A stretch of DNA of 64,000 nucleotides, taken from Rhizobiales bacterium CCH3-A5. GTDB taxonomy: Bacteria > Pseudomonadota > Alphaproteobacteria > Rhizobiales > Beijerinckiaceae. A model generated the notes under the pieces. It was not told the origin of the DNA. It worked only from the letters and a program-made list of their open reading frames with translations, and ran no database searches. The DNA is taken from positions 186,001-250,000 of the forward strand of contig LSIB01000136.1 in the NCBI GenBank assembly GCA_001556025.1, written 5' to 3'. The position numbers and the translations under genes are program-made. Within the stretch, counting starts at the first letter, position 1. Each line of letters begins with the position of its first letter. Shown one piece after another: positions 57,292 through 64,000 of this stretch.

Positions 57292-59097
57292 CTAAGCCCC
57301 CAGCTCTTCGCTCAGCATCTCCAGCGCCAGCCAGCGCTCTTCGGCCTGTCCGATCTCGCGGGTCACCTCTTCCAGCCGCGCCGTCGCCTTGGCGAAGAGC
57401 TTCGGATCGCGGGTATAGAGATCGCCTGCCAGCGCAAGGTTCAGCTTGGCGGCTTCCGCCTGCAGCACCTCGATGCGCTTGGGCAGCGTCTCCAATGCGT
57501 GCTTCTCGTTGAAGGAGAGCTTTCGCTTATTGACGAGCGCAGGCGCGGCGGTGGCCGGCGCGGCCTCGGCGACGCTCGCCTTACCGGCCACGCGCACCTT
57601 CGCGCCCACCCCGCGCCCACGCTGGGCCAGCATGTCGGAATAGCCGCCAGCGAATTCGGTCCAGACGCCGTCGCCATCCGAGATCAGCGTCGCGGAGACG
57701 ACGCGGTCGAGGAAGTCGCGATCGTGGCTGACCAGCAGCACCGTGCCCTGGTAGTCGGCCAGCAGTTCCTGCAGCAGGTCGAGCGTCTCGAGGTCGAGAT
57801 CGTTGGTCGGCTCGTCCAGCACGAGCAGATTCGAGGGCTTGGCCAAGGCGCGGGCCAGCATCAGCCGGCCGCGCTCGCCGCCAGACAGCGCGCCCACCGG
57901 CGTGCGCCGTTGCAGCGGCTGGAACAGGAAGTCCTTCATATAGGCGATGACATGGCGCGGCGTGTCGCCGACCATGACCTGATCGGAACCGCCGCCGGTC
58001 AGCGCGTCGCCGAGCGGCGTCGCCGGATCGAGGCTTTCGCGGCGCTGGTCGAGCGTCACCATCTCGAGCGAGACGCCGAGCTTCACCGTGCCTGAATCGG
58101 GAGCGAGCGCGCCGGTCAGCAGGTTGATCAGCGTCGTCTTGCCCGCGCCATTGGGACCGACGATGCCGATCCGGTCGCCCCGCGCCACCCGCAGCGACAG
58201 GTCCTTGACCACGACGTTGGAGCCGAAGGCCTTGGCGACGTTGACCGCCTCGATGACCAGCTTGCCCGAGGTCTGCGCCTCCGAGGCTTCCAGCTTGACG
58301 CTGCCGACCGCGAAGCGCGCCGTGCGGCGCTGCTCGCGCAGACCGTGCAGTTCGCCGAGCCGGCGCTGGTTGCGAGTCCGGCGCGCGCTGACGCCGTAGC
58401 GCAGCCAGTCCTCCTCGCGCGCGATCTTGCGGTCGAGCTTGTGGCGGTCGAGTTCCTCCTGCGCCAGCACCTCGTCGCGCCACGCCTCGAACTCGCCGAA
58501 CCCCTTGTCCATGCGCCTGGTCAGGCCTCGATCGAGCCAGATCGTGGCGCGCGAGAGCGATGTCAAAAAGCGCCGGTCGTGGCTGATCAGCACCATGGCG
58601 GAGCGCAGCGATTTCAGCTCCTGTTCCAGCCATTCGATGACGGGAAGGTCGAGATGGTTCGTCGGCTCGTCGAGCAGCAGGATGTCGGGCTCGGGAGCGA
58701 GCACGCGCGCGAGCGCAGCCCGGCGCGACTCGCCGCCCGACATGGTGGCGGGATCCTCCTCGCCGGTGAGCCCGAGTTCCGAGACGAGATAGGCCGCGCG
58801 ATAATGGTCGTCGCCGGGGCCTAAGCCCGCTTCGACATAGGCGAGCGAGGTCTTGTAGCCGGTGAAGTCGGGCTCCTGCGGCAGGTACTGGATGGTCGAG
58901 CCCGGCTGCAGGAAGCGCTCGGCCCGGTCGGCCTCGACGAGGCCGGCCGCGATCTTGAGCAATGTCGATTTGCCCGAGCCGTTGCGCCCGACGAGGCAGA
59001 CGCGCTCAGCCGCAGAGACCGCGATCTCGGCGGCTTCCAGCAAAGGCTGTCCGCCGAAGGTGAGCGCGACGTCGCGCAGATGCAGCAAGGGGGCCAT
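57292..59097 (-). CDS. ABC-F family ATPase, Uup-like
   Basis: 601 aa, two ATPase cassettes and no membrane domain. Walker A GRNGSGKST and GPNGAGKTT; signatures MSGGESRRAALAR and LSGGERGRLMLAR; Walker B LLLDEPTNHLD and LVLDEPTNDLD. The C-terminal coiled coil (FNEKHALETLPKRIEVLQAEAAKLN) marks the Uup group. Works on ribosomes or DNA intermediates; precise role unknown. ATG 59097. Confidence 0.92.
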   Translation of the reverse strand: MAPLLHLRDVALTFGGQPLLEAAEIAVSAAERVCLVGRNGSGKSTLLKIAAGLVEADRAERFLQPGSTIQYLPQEPDFTGYKTSLAYVEAGLGPGDDHYRAAYLVSELGLTGEEDPATMSGGESRRAALARVLAPEPDILLLDEPTNHLDLPVIEWLEQELKSLRSAMVLISHDRRFLTSLSRATIWLDRGLTRRMDKGFGEFEAWRDEVLAQEELDRHKLDRKIAREEDWLRYGVSARRTRNQRRLGELHGLREQRRTARFAVGSVKLEASEAQTSGKLVIEAVNVAKAFGSNVVVKDLSLRVARGDRIGIVGPNGAGKTTLINLLTGALAPDSGTVKLGVSLEMVTLDQRRESLDPATPLGDALTGGGSDQVMVGDTPRHVIAYMKDFLFQPLQRRTPVGALSGGERGRLMLARALAKPSNLLVLDEPTNDLDLETLDLLQELLADYQGTVLLVSHDRDFLDRVVSATLISDGDGVWTEFAGGYSDMLAQRGRGVGAKVRVAGKASVAEAAPATAAPALVNKRKLSFNEKHALETLPKRIEVLQAEAAKLNLALAGDLYTRDPKLFAKATARLEEVTREIGQAEERWLALEMLSEELGA

Positions 59098-59203
59098 GGT
59101 CGATCCTGATCGGGAAGCGCTCCGGATAGACCAAACGAAGGCGCGGCGTAACCCCGTGCGGCGGCGCGGCATCGGCTTGCGCGAGGCGTGGATGTTGCAT
59201 CAC

Positions 59204-59587
59204 ATGCGACAGATCAGTCAGGACAAGCCTTTCATGCGCGCCGCAAAGCAGCCCCGCACCATCCGCCCCGGCGACAATGGCGGCCCGCCGCTCGACGACC
59301 CGAGACCGCATGTTTCCGAGACCGGCAAGGGCGAGATCGGCCATTACTTCGATTGGCGCTTCGCCTCGCGCCGGGCCTGGCGAAAGGGCGGGCCGGAGAT
59401 CGCGCTGCGCCGGCTCGAGCGTGCGGAGACGATGGGCCTGACCTATGAGGAATACACGCTAGAGGTGCTGGAGCGCGGCCGGCATGTCGGGGCGTCGGAC
59501 GCAGCCGAAATCAAGGCCAAGCGGCCCGAGCGCCGCGCGGCCGGCGGCATCGTCGGGCAGTCGCTGAAGGGCAAGCGGCTGCGGTGA
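59204..59587 (+). CDS. Conserved hypothetical protein, 127 aa
   Basis: Core RPGDNGGPPLDDPRPHVSETGKGEIGHYFDWRFASRRAW and MGLTYEEYTLEVLERGRHV is, as I recall, conserved in Hyphomicrobiales. Function unknown. Start uncertain: ATG 59192, 59204 or 59234. Next gene on the plus strand is none; glk ends 3 bp away on the other strand. Confidence 0.7.
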   Translation: MRQISQDKPFMRAAKQPRTIRPGDNGGPPLDDPRPHVSETGKGEIGHYFDWRFASRRAWRKGGPEIALRRLERAETMGLTYEEYTLEVLERGRHVGASDAAEIKAKRPERRAAGGIVGQSLKGKRLR

Positions 59588-59589
59588 GT

Positions 59590-60588
59590 TCAGGAGACCC
59601 ACAACCGTTCCGGATCGTCCAGCCCGAAGCGCCCCGGCGCGGTCGCGATCGCCGCCAGCCCCTGCTCTGCCGCGTCATGGGCGGTGATCACATGCAAGGG
59701 AAACAGCGCGGCGAGGTCTTCCATCGGCGGCTTGCCGCAGAACACGGCATGGATCGTCGGCAGATCGGCGAGCGGCAGGAGCCTTGGCACGATGCCGCCC
59801 GCGATATAGACCCCGCCCGTCGCCTTGAAGGCGAGCGCGAGATCGCCGGCGACCCGAGCCAGCAGCCGCCAGAAGCAGACCACCGCCATCAGCGCCACCG
59901 GGTCGCCGTCGAGCGCCAGCTTTGTGATGTCGGCCGCGCTCACATCGGCCTCCAGCATGCCTGACTGGCTGGCCACCGCGCGGTGGAAGCGCACCAGCCC
60001 GTCGCCACTGAGCAGCCCCTCCACCGTGACGCGCGGCAGCCCGGCCGTAAGCGCCGGCCAGATCTTGTCCTCGGTCGGATCTTCGGGACCGACGCCGATA
60101 TGGCCTGATTCGGTCGGCACGAGCACGCCGCGTTCGCCGCGCGCGATCAGCGCCGAGGCCCCGAAGCCGGTGCCGGGCCCCATGACGAGCCTCAGGCCTT
60201 TCGGCGCCGGCTTGCCGGCCACCAAGGTCTCGACGTCGCTCTCGCCAAGTACCGCGAGCGAGGCGGCCAGAGCCTCGAAATCATTGACCAGCAGCCCCTG
60301 TTCCAGCCCGAGCGCCTGCGCGATCTTTGGCCCGTCAAAATGCCAGTTCGCATTGGTCAGTTGCGCGCTCTGACCGTGCAGCGGCCCGGCAACCGCCAGA
60401 ACGGCCGAGCGCGGCCTCAGAGACAGTGTCGAGAGCACGCTCTCCAGCGCGTCCTCGGGCGTTGGATGAGAGCCCGTGCCGATTCGCGCCAGCGGCTCAT
60501 GGCGCCCGCCGGCCTGCGCCACCAGCGACAGGCGGCAATTCGTGCCGCCGATATCGGCGACGAGCACCGGATAGGCGAAGGTGCTCAT
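59590..60588 (-). CDS. glk: Glucokinase
   Basis: 332 aa, bacterial ROK-unrelated Glk (COG0837). VADIGGTNCRLSLV (phosphate 1), VNDFEALAASL, MGPGTGFGASALI and ESGHIGVGPEDP are conserved. Phosphorylates glucose with ATP. The hyi gene upstream overlaps by one base in TGATG, so they are translationally coupled. Confidence 0.94.
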   Translation of the reverse strand: MSTFAYPVLVADIGGTNCRLSLVAQAGGRHEPLARIGTGSHPTPEDALESVLSTLSLRPRSAVLAVAGPLHGQSAQLTNANWHFDGPKIAQALGLEQGLLVNDFEALAASLAVLGESDVETLVAGKPAPKGLRLVMGPGTGFGASALIARGERGVLVPTESGHIGVGPEDPTEDKIWPALTAGLPRVTVEGLLSGDGLVRFHRAVASQSGMLEADVSAADITKLALDGDPVALMAVVCFWRLLARVAGDLALAFKATGGVYIAGGIVPRLLPLADLPTIHAVFCGKPPMEDLAALFPLHVITAHDAAEQGLAAIATAPGRFGLDDPERLWVS

Positions 60589-61397
60589 CAGGCCAGGTCC
60601 AACGGATCGGCCGGGCGGCGGTCGGTGCGGCGATACGCCGAGAACCAGCCGAGGCCTTCGAGCGTACCGGCCTGCGGGCGGTATTCGCAGCCGACGAACC
60701 CGTCATAGCCCAGCCCGTCGAGTTCCGAGAACAGCGCGGGATAGTCCGGGCCCGAGGCGTCGGGCTCGTGACGGCCATCGGAGCGGGCGATCTGGACATG
60801 GCCGATGAGGGGATAGAGCGCCTTCAGCTTGGCGGAGACGTCGCCATGGATCAGCTCGCAATGATACATGTCGAACTGCAGCCTGACGTTCGGCCGCCCG
60901 GCCTCGCGCACATAGGCCGCAGCCCTGTCGAAATCGTTCAAGAAATAGCCCGGCATATCCTTGCCGTTGATCGGCTCGAGCAACAGGTCGATGCCATGCT
61001 CGCCCACCGCATCGGCGGCGAAGGCGATCGCATCGCGATAGGCTCCCTGCGCGGCAGGATCGTTGGCGTCGATCAGCCCAGCCATCATGTGCAAGCGTTT
61101 GACGCCGGTTTCCTGGGCATAGGACAGCGCGGTCTCGACGCCCTTCCGGAACTCCACCTCGCGGCCGGGCATCGCGGCCATGCCGCGCTCGCCCTTGGCA
61201 AAATCGCCCGGCGGCAGGTTGAACAGCGCCTGCTCCAACGCGCCGCCTGCCAGCGCCAGCCCAATCTGCTGCGGCGTATGCTCATAGGGAAACAGGAACT
61301 CGACAGCGTCGAAACCGGCGTCGGCCGCCGCCTTGAAGCGGTCGAGGAAGTCCCATTCGGTGAACATCATCGAGAGATTGGCGGCAAAGCGCGGCAT
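60588..61397 (-). CDS. hyi: Hydroxypyruvate isomerase
   Basis: 269 aa TIM barrel. RFAANLSMMFTEWDFLDRFKAAADAGFDAVEFLFPYE and EPINGKDMPGYFLNDFDRA carry the acidic metal-binding residues, with QFDMYHCE and GCEYRPQ. Interconverts hydroxypyruvate and tartronate semialdehyde. It precedes glk in a two-gene operon; OtnI-like specificity for 4-carbon sugars cannot be excluded. Confidence 0.9.
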   Translation of the reverse strand: MPRFAANLSMMFTEWDFLDRFKAAADAGFDAVEFLFPYEHTPQQIGLALAGGALEQALFNLPPGDFAKGERGMAAMPGREVEFRKGVETALSYAQETGVKRLHMMAGLIDANDPAAQGAYRDAIAFAADAVGEHGIDLLLEPINGKDMPGYFLNDFDRAAAYVREAGRPNVRLQFDMYHCELIHGDVSAKLKALYPLIGHVQIARSDGRHEPDASGPDYPALFSELDGLGYDGFVGCEYRPQAGTLEGLGWFSAYRRTDRRPADPLDLA

Positions 61398-61489
61398 GGC
61401 AGCCTCAAGGCGGTAGCGGGAGCGGCAGGCTAGCGCGAAGCGCCGGCGGCGTCATGGGGCAACGCGGCGGACGCGGAATGCGTTCCCCC

Positions 61490-61618
61490 GTCATTCCGGG
61501 GCTTCACGTAGCGAAGAAACCAGAACCCACGACCGGGCAAGGCCTGCCGCCGTGTTGCTTGTCCCTCACCCGGTCGAGGGTTCGGGGTTCGGCCCTGACG
61601 GGCCGCCCCCGGAACGAC
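61490..61618. repeat. Inverted-repeat element (about 129 bp)
   Basis: Ends GTCATTCCGGGG and CCCCCGGAACGAC pair; the interior contains CGGGTTCG-type GC arms (GAACCCACGACCGGGCAAGGC, CCCGGTCGAGGGTTCGGGGTTC). It lies between two same-strand genes with the typical family-like end GTCATnCCGG. Nothing else is in this 224-bp gap. Confidence 0.75.
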
Positions 61619-61621
61619 ACG

Positions 61622-62611
61622 CTACTTCTTCTCCGTCTTCGCCGCCGGGTTCGGGTCCTTCGAGAAATTGCGGAAGACCATGTCGGGCGAGGAGGTGTTG
61701 TGGCGCGAATGGGTGGTGCGGCCCATCCAGACATCGGTCGCCTTGCCGCCGGTGAACGGCATCAGCGGCTCCTCGCGCCAGCCCTTGGCGCCCGGCTCGC
61801 GGATGGCAATGCGGGCGACGTCATTGTTGAACTCGGTAACGTACATCGAGCGCAGGGCGAGGAAGCCCTTGCCGCCGGTGACCGGGCGGTCGAGCACCGC
61901 ATCGAGCACCATGCGGTTCTCATCGACGCCGTCGAGCTTCAGTGTCCCGCCCGAGCCGTCCTTGAAGCTGAGCTTGAACGAGATCGTCTTGGGATCGAAC
62001 TCGATCTCGCGAATATTCACCACCGGGCGGGCGCCGTCCTGTTCGATCGGGCCGAAGAGGAAAGAGGAGCCGTAGGAGGAGAAGCCGAGATGCTGCGGCG
62101 GCATCGGCCTGGCGCGCCAGTAGCCGTCCTGCGGATAGACCACCAGCACCTCGTAGGACTTGTCCTTGCCGAGCTTCCAGAGCTGCACGAGATGCAGCCC
62201 CTTCTCGACCCTGTCGCCGACCCTGAACGTCGTGTCGGCCGGCCGCCAGAAAGTCGGAAACGTGTAGCCGACGAGCCAGTACTCGATGCTCTCGTAGAAG
62301 GTGACGCGGCGCGGCGGCACCGGCGCGGCAAAGACGGGGTCGCCGGTCATGTCGCAGGCGGTCCAGTCGGCCTCCCAATTATCCTTCACCAGCCCCGCGA
62401 TATAGGCCGGATGCGCGGCCTCGATCTGGAAACGCCGCACCTCCGGCGAGATCGCCTTGATCGTAACGTTGTCCTTCTCGGCGCAGAGCACCGGCTCGGA
62501 TTCGTTGCGAACCTCGACCGCGACATCGCTGGCCGCGAAGCCGGGACGAGCGCATAGGACGGCCGCCAACAACAGTGCCGTAAGAACACGCGGAGCGAAG
62601 CGTCGTCGCAT
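61622..62611 (-). CDS. Secreted protein of unknown function, 329 aa
   Basis: Signal peptide to about residue 27 (TALLLAAVLCARPGFAA). The mature region contains CAEKDNVTIKAISPEVRRFQIEAAHPAYIAGL, four Trp-rich segments (EYWLVGYTFPTFWRPA; GYWRARPMPPQ) and an end rich in Lys. No known motif. It follows FkbM and mdoH in one minus-strand run (gaps 5 bp and -4 bp), so it probably works on or with periplasmic glucan. Confidence 0.75.
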   Translation of the reverse strand: MRRRFAPRVLTALLLAAVLCARPGFAASDVAVEVRNESEPVLCAEKDNVTIKAISPEVRRFQIEAAHPAYIAGLVKDNWEADWTACDMTGDPVFAAPVPPRRVTFYESIEYWLVGYTFPTFWRPADTTFRVGDRVEKGLHLVQLWKLGKDKSYEVLVVYPQDGYWRARPMPPQHLGFSSYGSSFLFGPIEQDGARPVVNIREIEFDPKTISFKLSFKDGSGGTLKLDGVDENRMVLDAVLDRPVTGGKGFLALRSMYVTEFNNDVARIAIREPGAKGWREEPLMPFTGGKATDVWMGRTTHSRHNTSSPDMVFRNFSKDPNPAAKTEKK

Positions 62612-62616
62612 TGGAA

Positions 62617-63378
62617 TCAGCTCTCTAGAACGGCGTACACATCGCCTGAATTAGCGTCATGCGGCAAGGCGCGCAGAAATTCGCCCATGGCCTCGGCGCT
62701 CGCATTGCCAGCAAGCTCGAACCTCTGGCTCTCGCCGAGCGCGACGTTGAAGCGGTAGGGACCGAGCGTGTCCAGCAAGGCGAGGCAGGCCTCGGCCACA
62801 TCGCGCTGGATTGTGGTGAACTCGAAGGAGATCACCGGGATCGCCCTCGTAAGCCCAGCCAGCACATGCGCCTCGAAGCCCTCGACGTCGATCTTGGCCA
62901 GCACCGGCAGGCCATGGCGCAGGATCAGCGCGTCGAGCGTGGTGCAGGGCACGACGATCTCGCGGTCCCAGACCTGTTCGGCCCAGCCCTGCGCCCCCTT
63001 CGCCGCGCCGACGAAGGCGTCCGACGCGGTCGAGACCGTCGGGTTGGCGCTGTTGATCCTGAGGGTGAGCGAGCCCTCGCTGTCGCCACAGGCGGCCTCG
63101 ATCAGCGTCACATCGGGGTCGCGGCCATGGATCAGGCGGATCGCCCGCGCCGGCCCCGGCTGCGGCTCCAGCGCGACGACGCGCGCGCCTAGCCGCCGGA
63201 AGGAGGAGATCCGGTCGCCGACATGCGAACCGATGTCGAAGGCGAGATCGCGGGGCTTGAGAAAGCGGCCATAAAGCGCGTCCATGGCGGCATTGCGCGC
63301 CGCGTCGCCGTGATAGACCCGCAAGCTGCGCGACAGCGCCTTCGCCGTCCCTTTCGGATAGGCGACCGGCGCGCTCAT
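62617..63378 (-). CDS. FkbM-family SAM-dependent methyltransferase
   Basis: 253 aa. The domain starts FDIGSHVGDRISSFRRLGARVVALEPQP (SAM site), has VPCTTLDALI and KIDVEGFEAHVLAGL, the FkbM signature. FkbM enzymes O-methylate sugars or polyketides. ATG 63378 overlaps mdoH by 4 bp, which points to a sugar in the glucan. Confidence 0.87.
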   Translation of the reverse strand: MSAPVAYPKGTAKALSRSLRVYHGDAARNAAMDALYGRFLKPRDLAFDIGSHVGDRISSFRRLGARVVALEPQPGPARAIRLIHGRDPDVTLIEAACGDSEGSLTLRINSANPTVSTASDAFVGAAKGAQGWAEQVWDREIVVPCTTLDALILRHGLPVLAKIDVEGFEAHVLAGLTRAIPVISFEFTTIQRDVAEACLALLDTLGPYRFNVALGESQRFELAGNASAEAMGEFLRALPHDANSGDVYAVLES

Positions 63379-64000
63379 GCCCGCGTCCCGGCGCCGATGG
63401 CCCGCAGGACGGGCGGCGGGTCGAAATCCTCGGGGATGCCGCAGAGCCCGCTGCGAGCGAACCAGCGCCCGACGCCCGGCAGCGCGGTCAGCATGGCGAA
63501 GGGAATCGCCAGCACATAGCCCGCCGTCAACGGCAGCGACCAGAGCAGCACGGTCGGCGAGAGCCAGAGCAGCGTCCCGAAAACATAGAGACCGAACAGG
63601 AGGTGCGGCCACAGGCCCGCGAAAGCAGTGGCGAATGAGAGCGCATGGGCATCGCGCGCCTGCCCGTTCCAGCCGATCTTCGCGCGCCCGAAAGCCAGAC
63701 CGATCATGAACAGCGTGGTCCGGAAGGTCGAGACCGCGCCCTGCAGGAAGGCGAAGACCACCTCGATCACTGACGACGCGATGAAGCGCCCCGTTCCGCC
63801 ATAGCGATTGGTTCCGCCCTTGGTCAGCAGGATGTCGGCGAACCCCGCCAGCTTGGGCGAAAGATACATCGAGAAGAACAGCACATAGAGAAACGCCGCG
63901 AGCCCCGACGGATAGCCGGCGATGCCGGCGTCCTCGATCACCTTGACCGGCAGAAGCGCGATCATCAGCGTCCAGGCCGGCAGGCCAAGGAACATCAGGA
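63375..64000 (-). CDS. mdoH: Glucan synthase MdoH/OpgH, C-terminal part (cut by window end)
   Basis: The visible 208 residues hold several TM helices (VIALLP..GLAAFLYVLFFSMYLSP; FATAFAGLWPHLLFGLYVFGTLLWLSPTV) and the C-terminal GIPEDFDPPPVLRAI, typical of the glucosyltransferase that builds osmoregulated periplasmic glucan. The catalytic GT2 domain lies beyond the window. First gene of the run with FkbM and the secreted protein. Confidence 0.85.
   Translation of the reverse strand, partial: LMFLGLPAWTLMIALLPVKVIEDAGIAGYPSGLAAFLYVLFFSMYLSPKLAGFADILLTKGGTNRYGGTGRFIASSVIEVVFAFLQGAVSTFRTTLFMIGLAFGRAKIGWNGQARDAHALSFATAFAGLWPHLLFGLYVFGTLLWLSPTVLLWSLPLTAGYVLAIPFAMLTALPGVGRWFARSGLCGIPEDFDPPPVLRAIGAGTRA

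Noticed and set aside
57140..57300. Terminator for the ABC-F gene at 57257-57281
   Set aside because: The stem is strong but no T-run follows on either strand; it matches half of the repeat family instead.

Overview
This 64 kb window is high-GC, densely packed bacterial chromosome. Gene content and order point to an alphaproteobacterium of the order Hyphomicrobiales, probably Bosea-like. The markers are a Rieske/cytochrome b/cytochrome c1 operon next to an ABC exporter, trmL and hemF; the order uvrC-pgsA-moaD-moaE; the order prs..rplY-pth..ychF; an Omp25-type porin; and a glucan synthase (mdoH/opgH). The genus is an inference. I found no rRNA, tRNA or CRISPR array.

Layout. 1-4.1 kb: end of a DMT transporter, a secreted protein with RNase T2, rlmJ, a GST, and an outer-membrane barrel with its own promoter and terminator. 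4.24-5.09 kb: a complete IS5-family (IS427-type) element with a -1 frameshift site. 5.3-10.3 kb: an LPS-type glycosyltransferase overlapping an SDR, a DsbA-fold isomerase, and lgt-midA-pgeF. 10.4-15.1 kb: uvrC (with a repeat read in frame), pgsA, moaD, moaE, and a DUF1176 protein. 15.3-19.1 kb: ilvE divergent from a MarR regulator, followed by a response regulator and histidine kinase (PetP/PetR-like). 19.2-26.9 kb: higBA, csaA, a chemoreceptor, a TetR regulator, proC, a YbjN protein, ubiK, a creatinase-like M24 protein and a lipoprotein. 27.1-33.6 kb: prs, queC with a queuosine-precursor transporter, rplY, pth, an inserted vapBC, ychF and a two-domain MaoC protein.

33.6-36.9 kb: a minus-strand cluster mtnP-apt-mtnA-class II aldolase, which reads as oxygen-independent salvage of methylthioadenosine/5'-deoxyadenosine: adenine is recycled by Apt and the sugar is cleaved to DHAP plus an aldehyde. 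37.0-46.3 kb: petABC with terminator, an ABC exporter, trmL, hemF, and the RNA/Nudix cluster cca-DUF6111-nudL-DUF1285. 46.5-53.6 kb: a MoxR/DUF58/DUF4159/membrane-protein locus of the aerotolerance (Bat) type. 53.7-64 kb: GNAT, Nudix, metallophosphoesterase, SDR, ABC-F ATPase, glucokinase with hydroxypyruvate isomerase, and, at the right edge, mdoH (partial) overlapping an FkbM methyltransferase and followed by an unknown secreted protein.

Non-coding structure. A ~95-bp two-hairpin repeat occurs three times with paired (compensatory) stem changes, and once as a single hairpin. Two longer inverted-repeat elements lie in other gaps, and a different ~115-bp palindromic element is embedded in the uvrC reading frame. 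The most promising leads are this in-frame repeat, the DHAP-shunt cluster, the mdoH-FkbM-secreted protein set, and the operator-like palindromes at marR and higBA.
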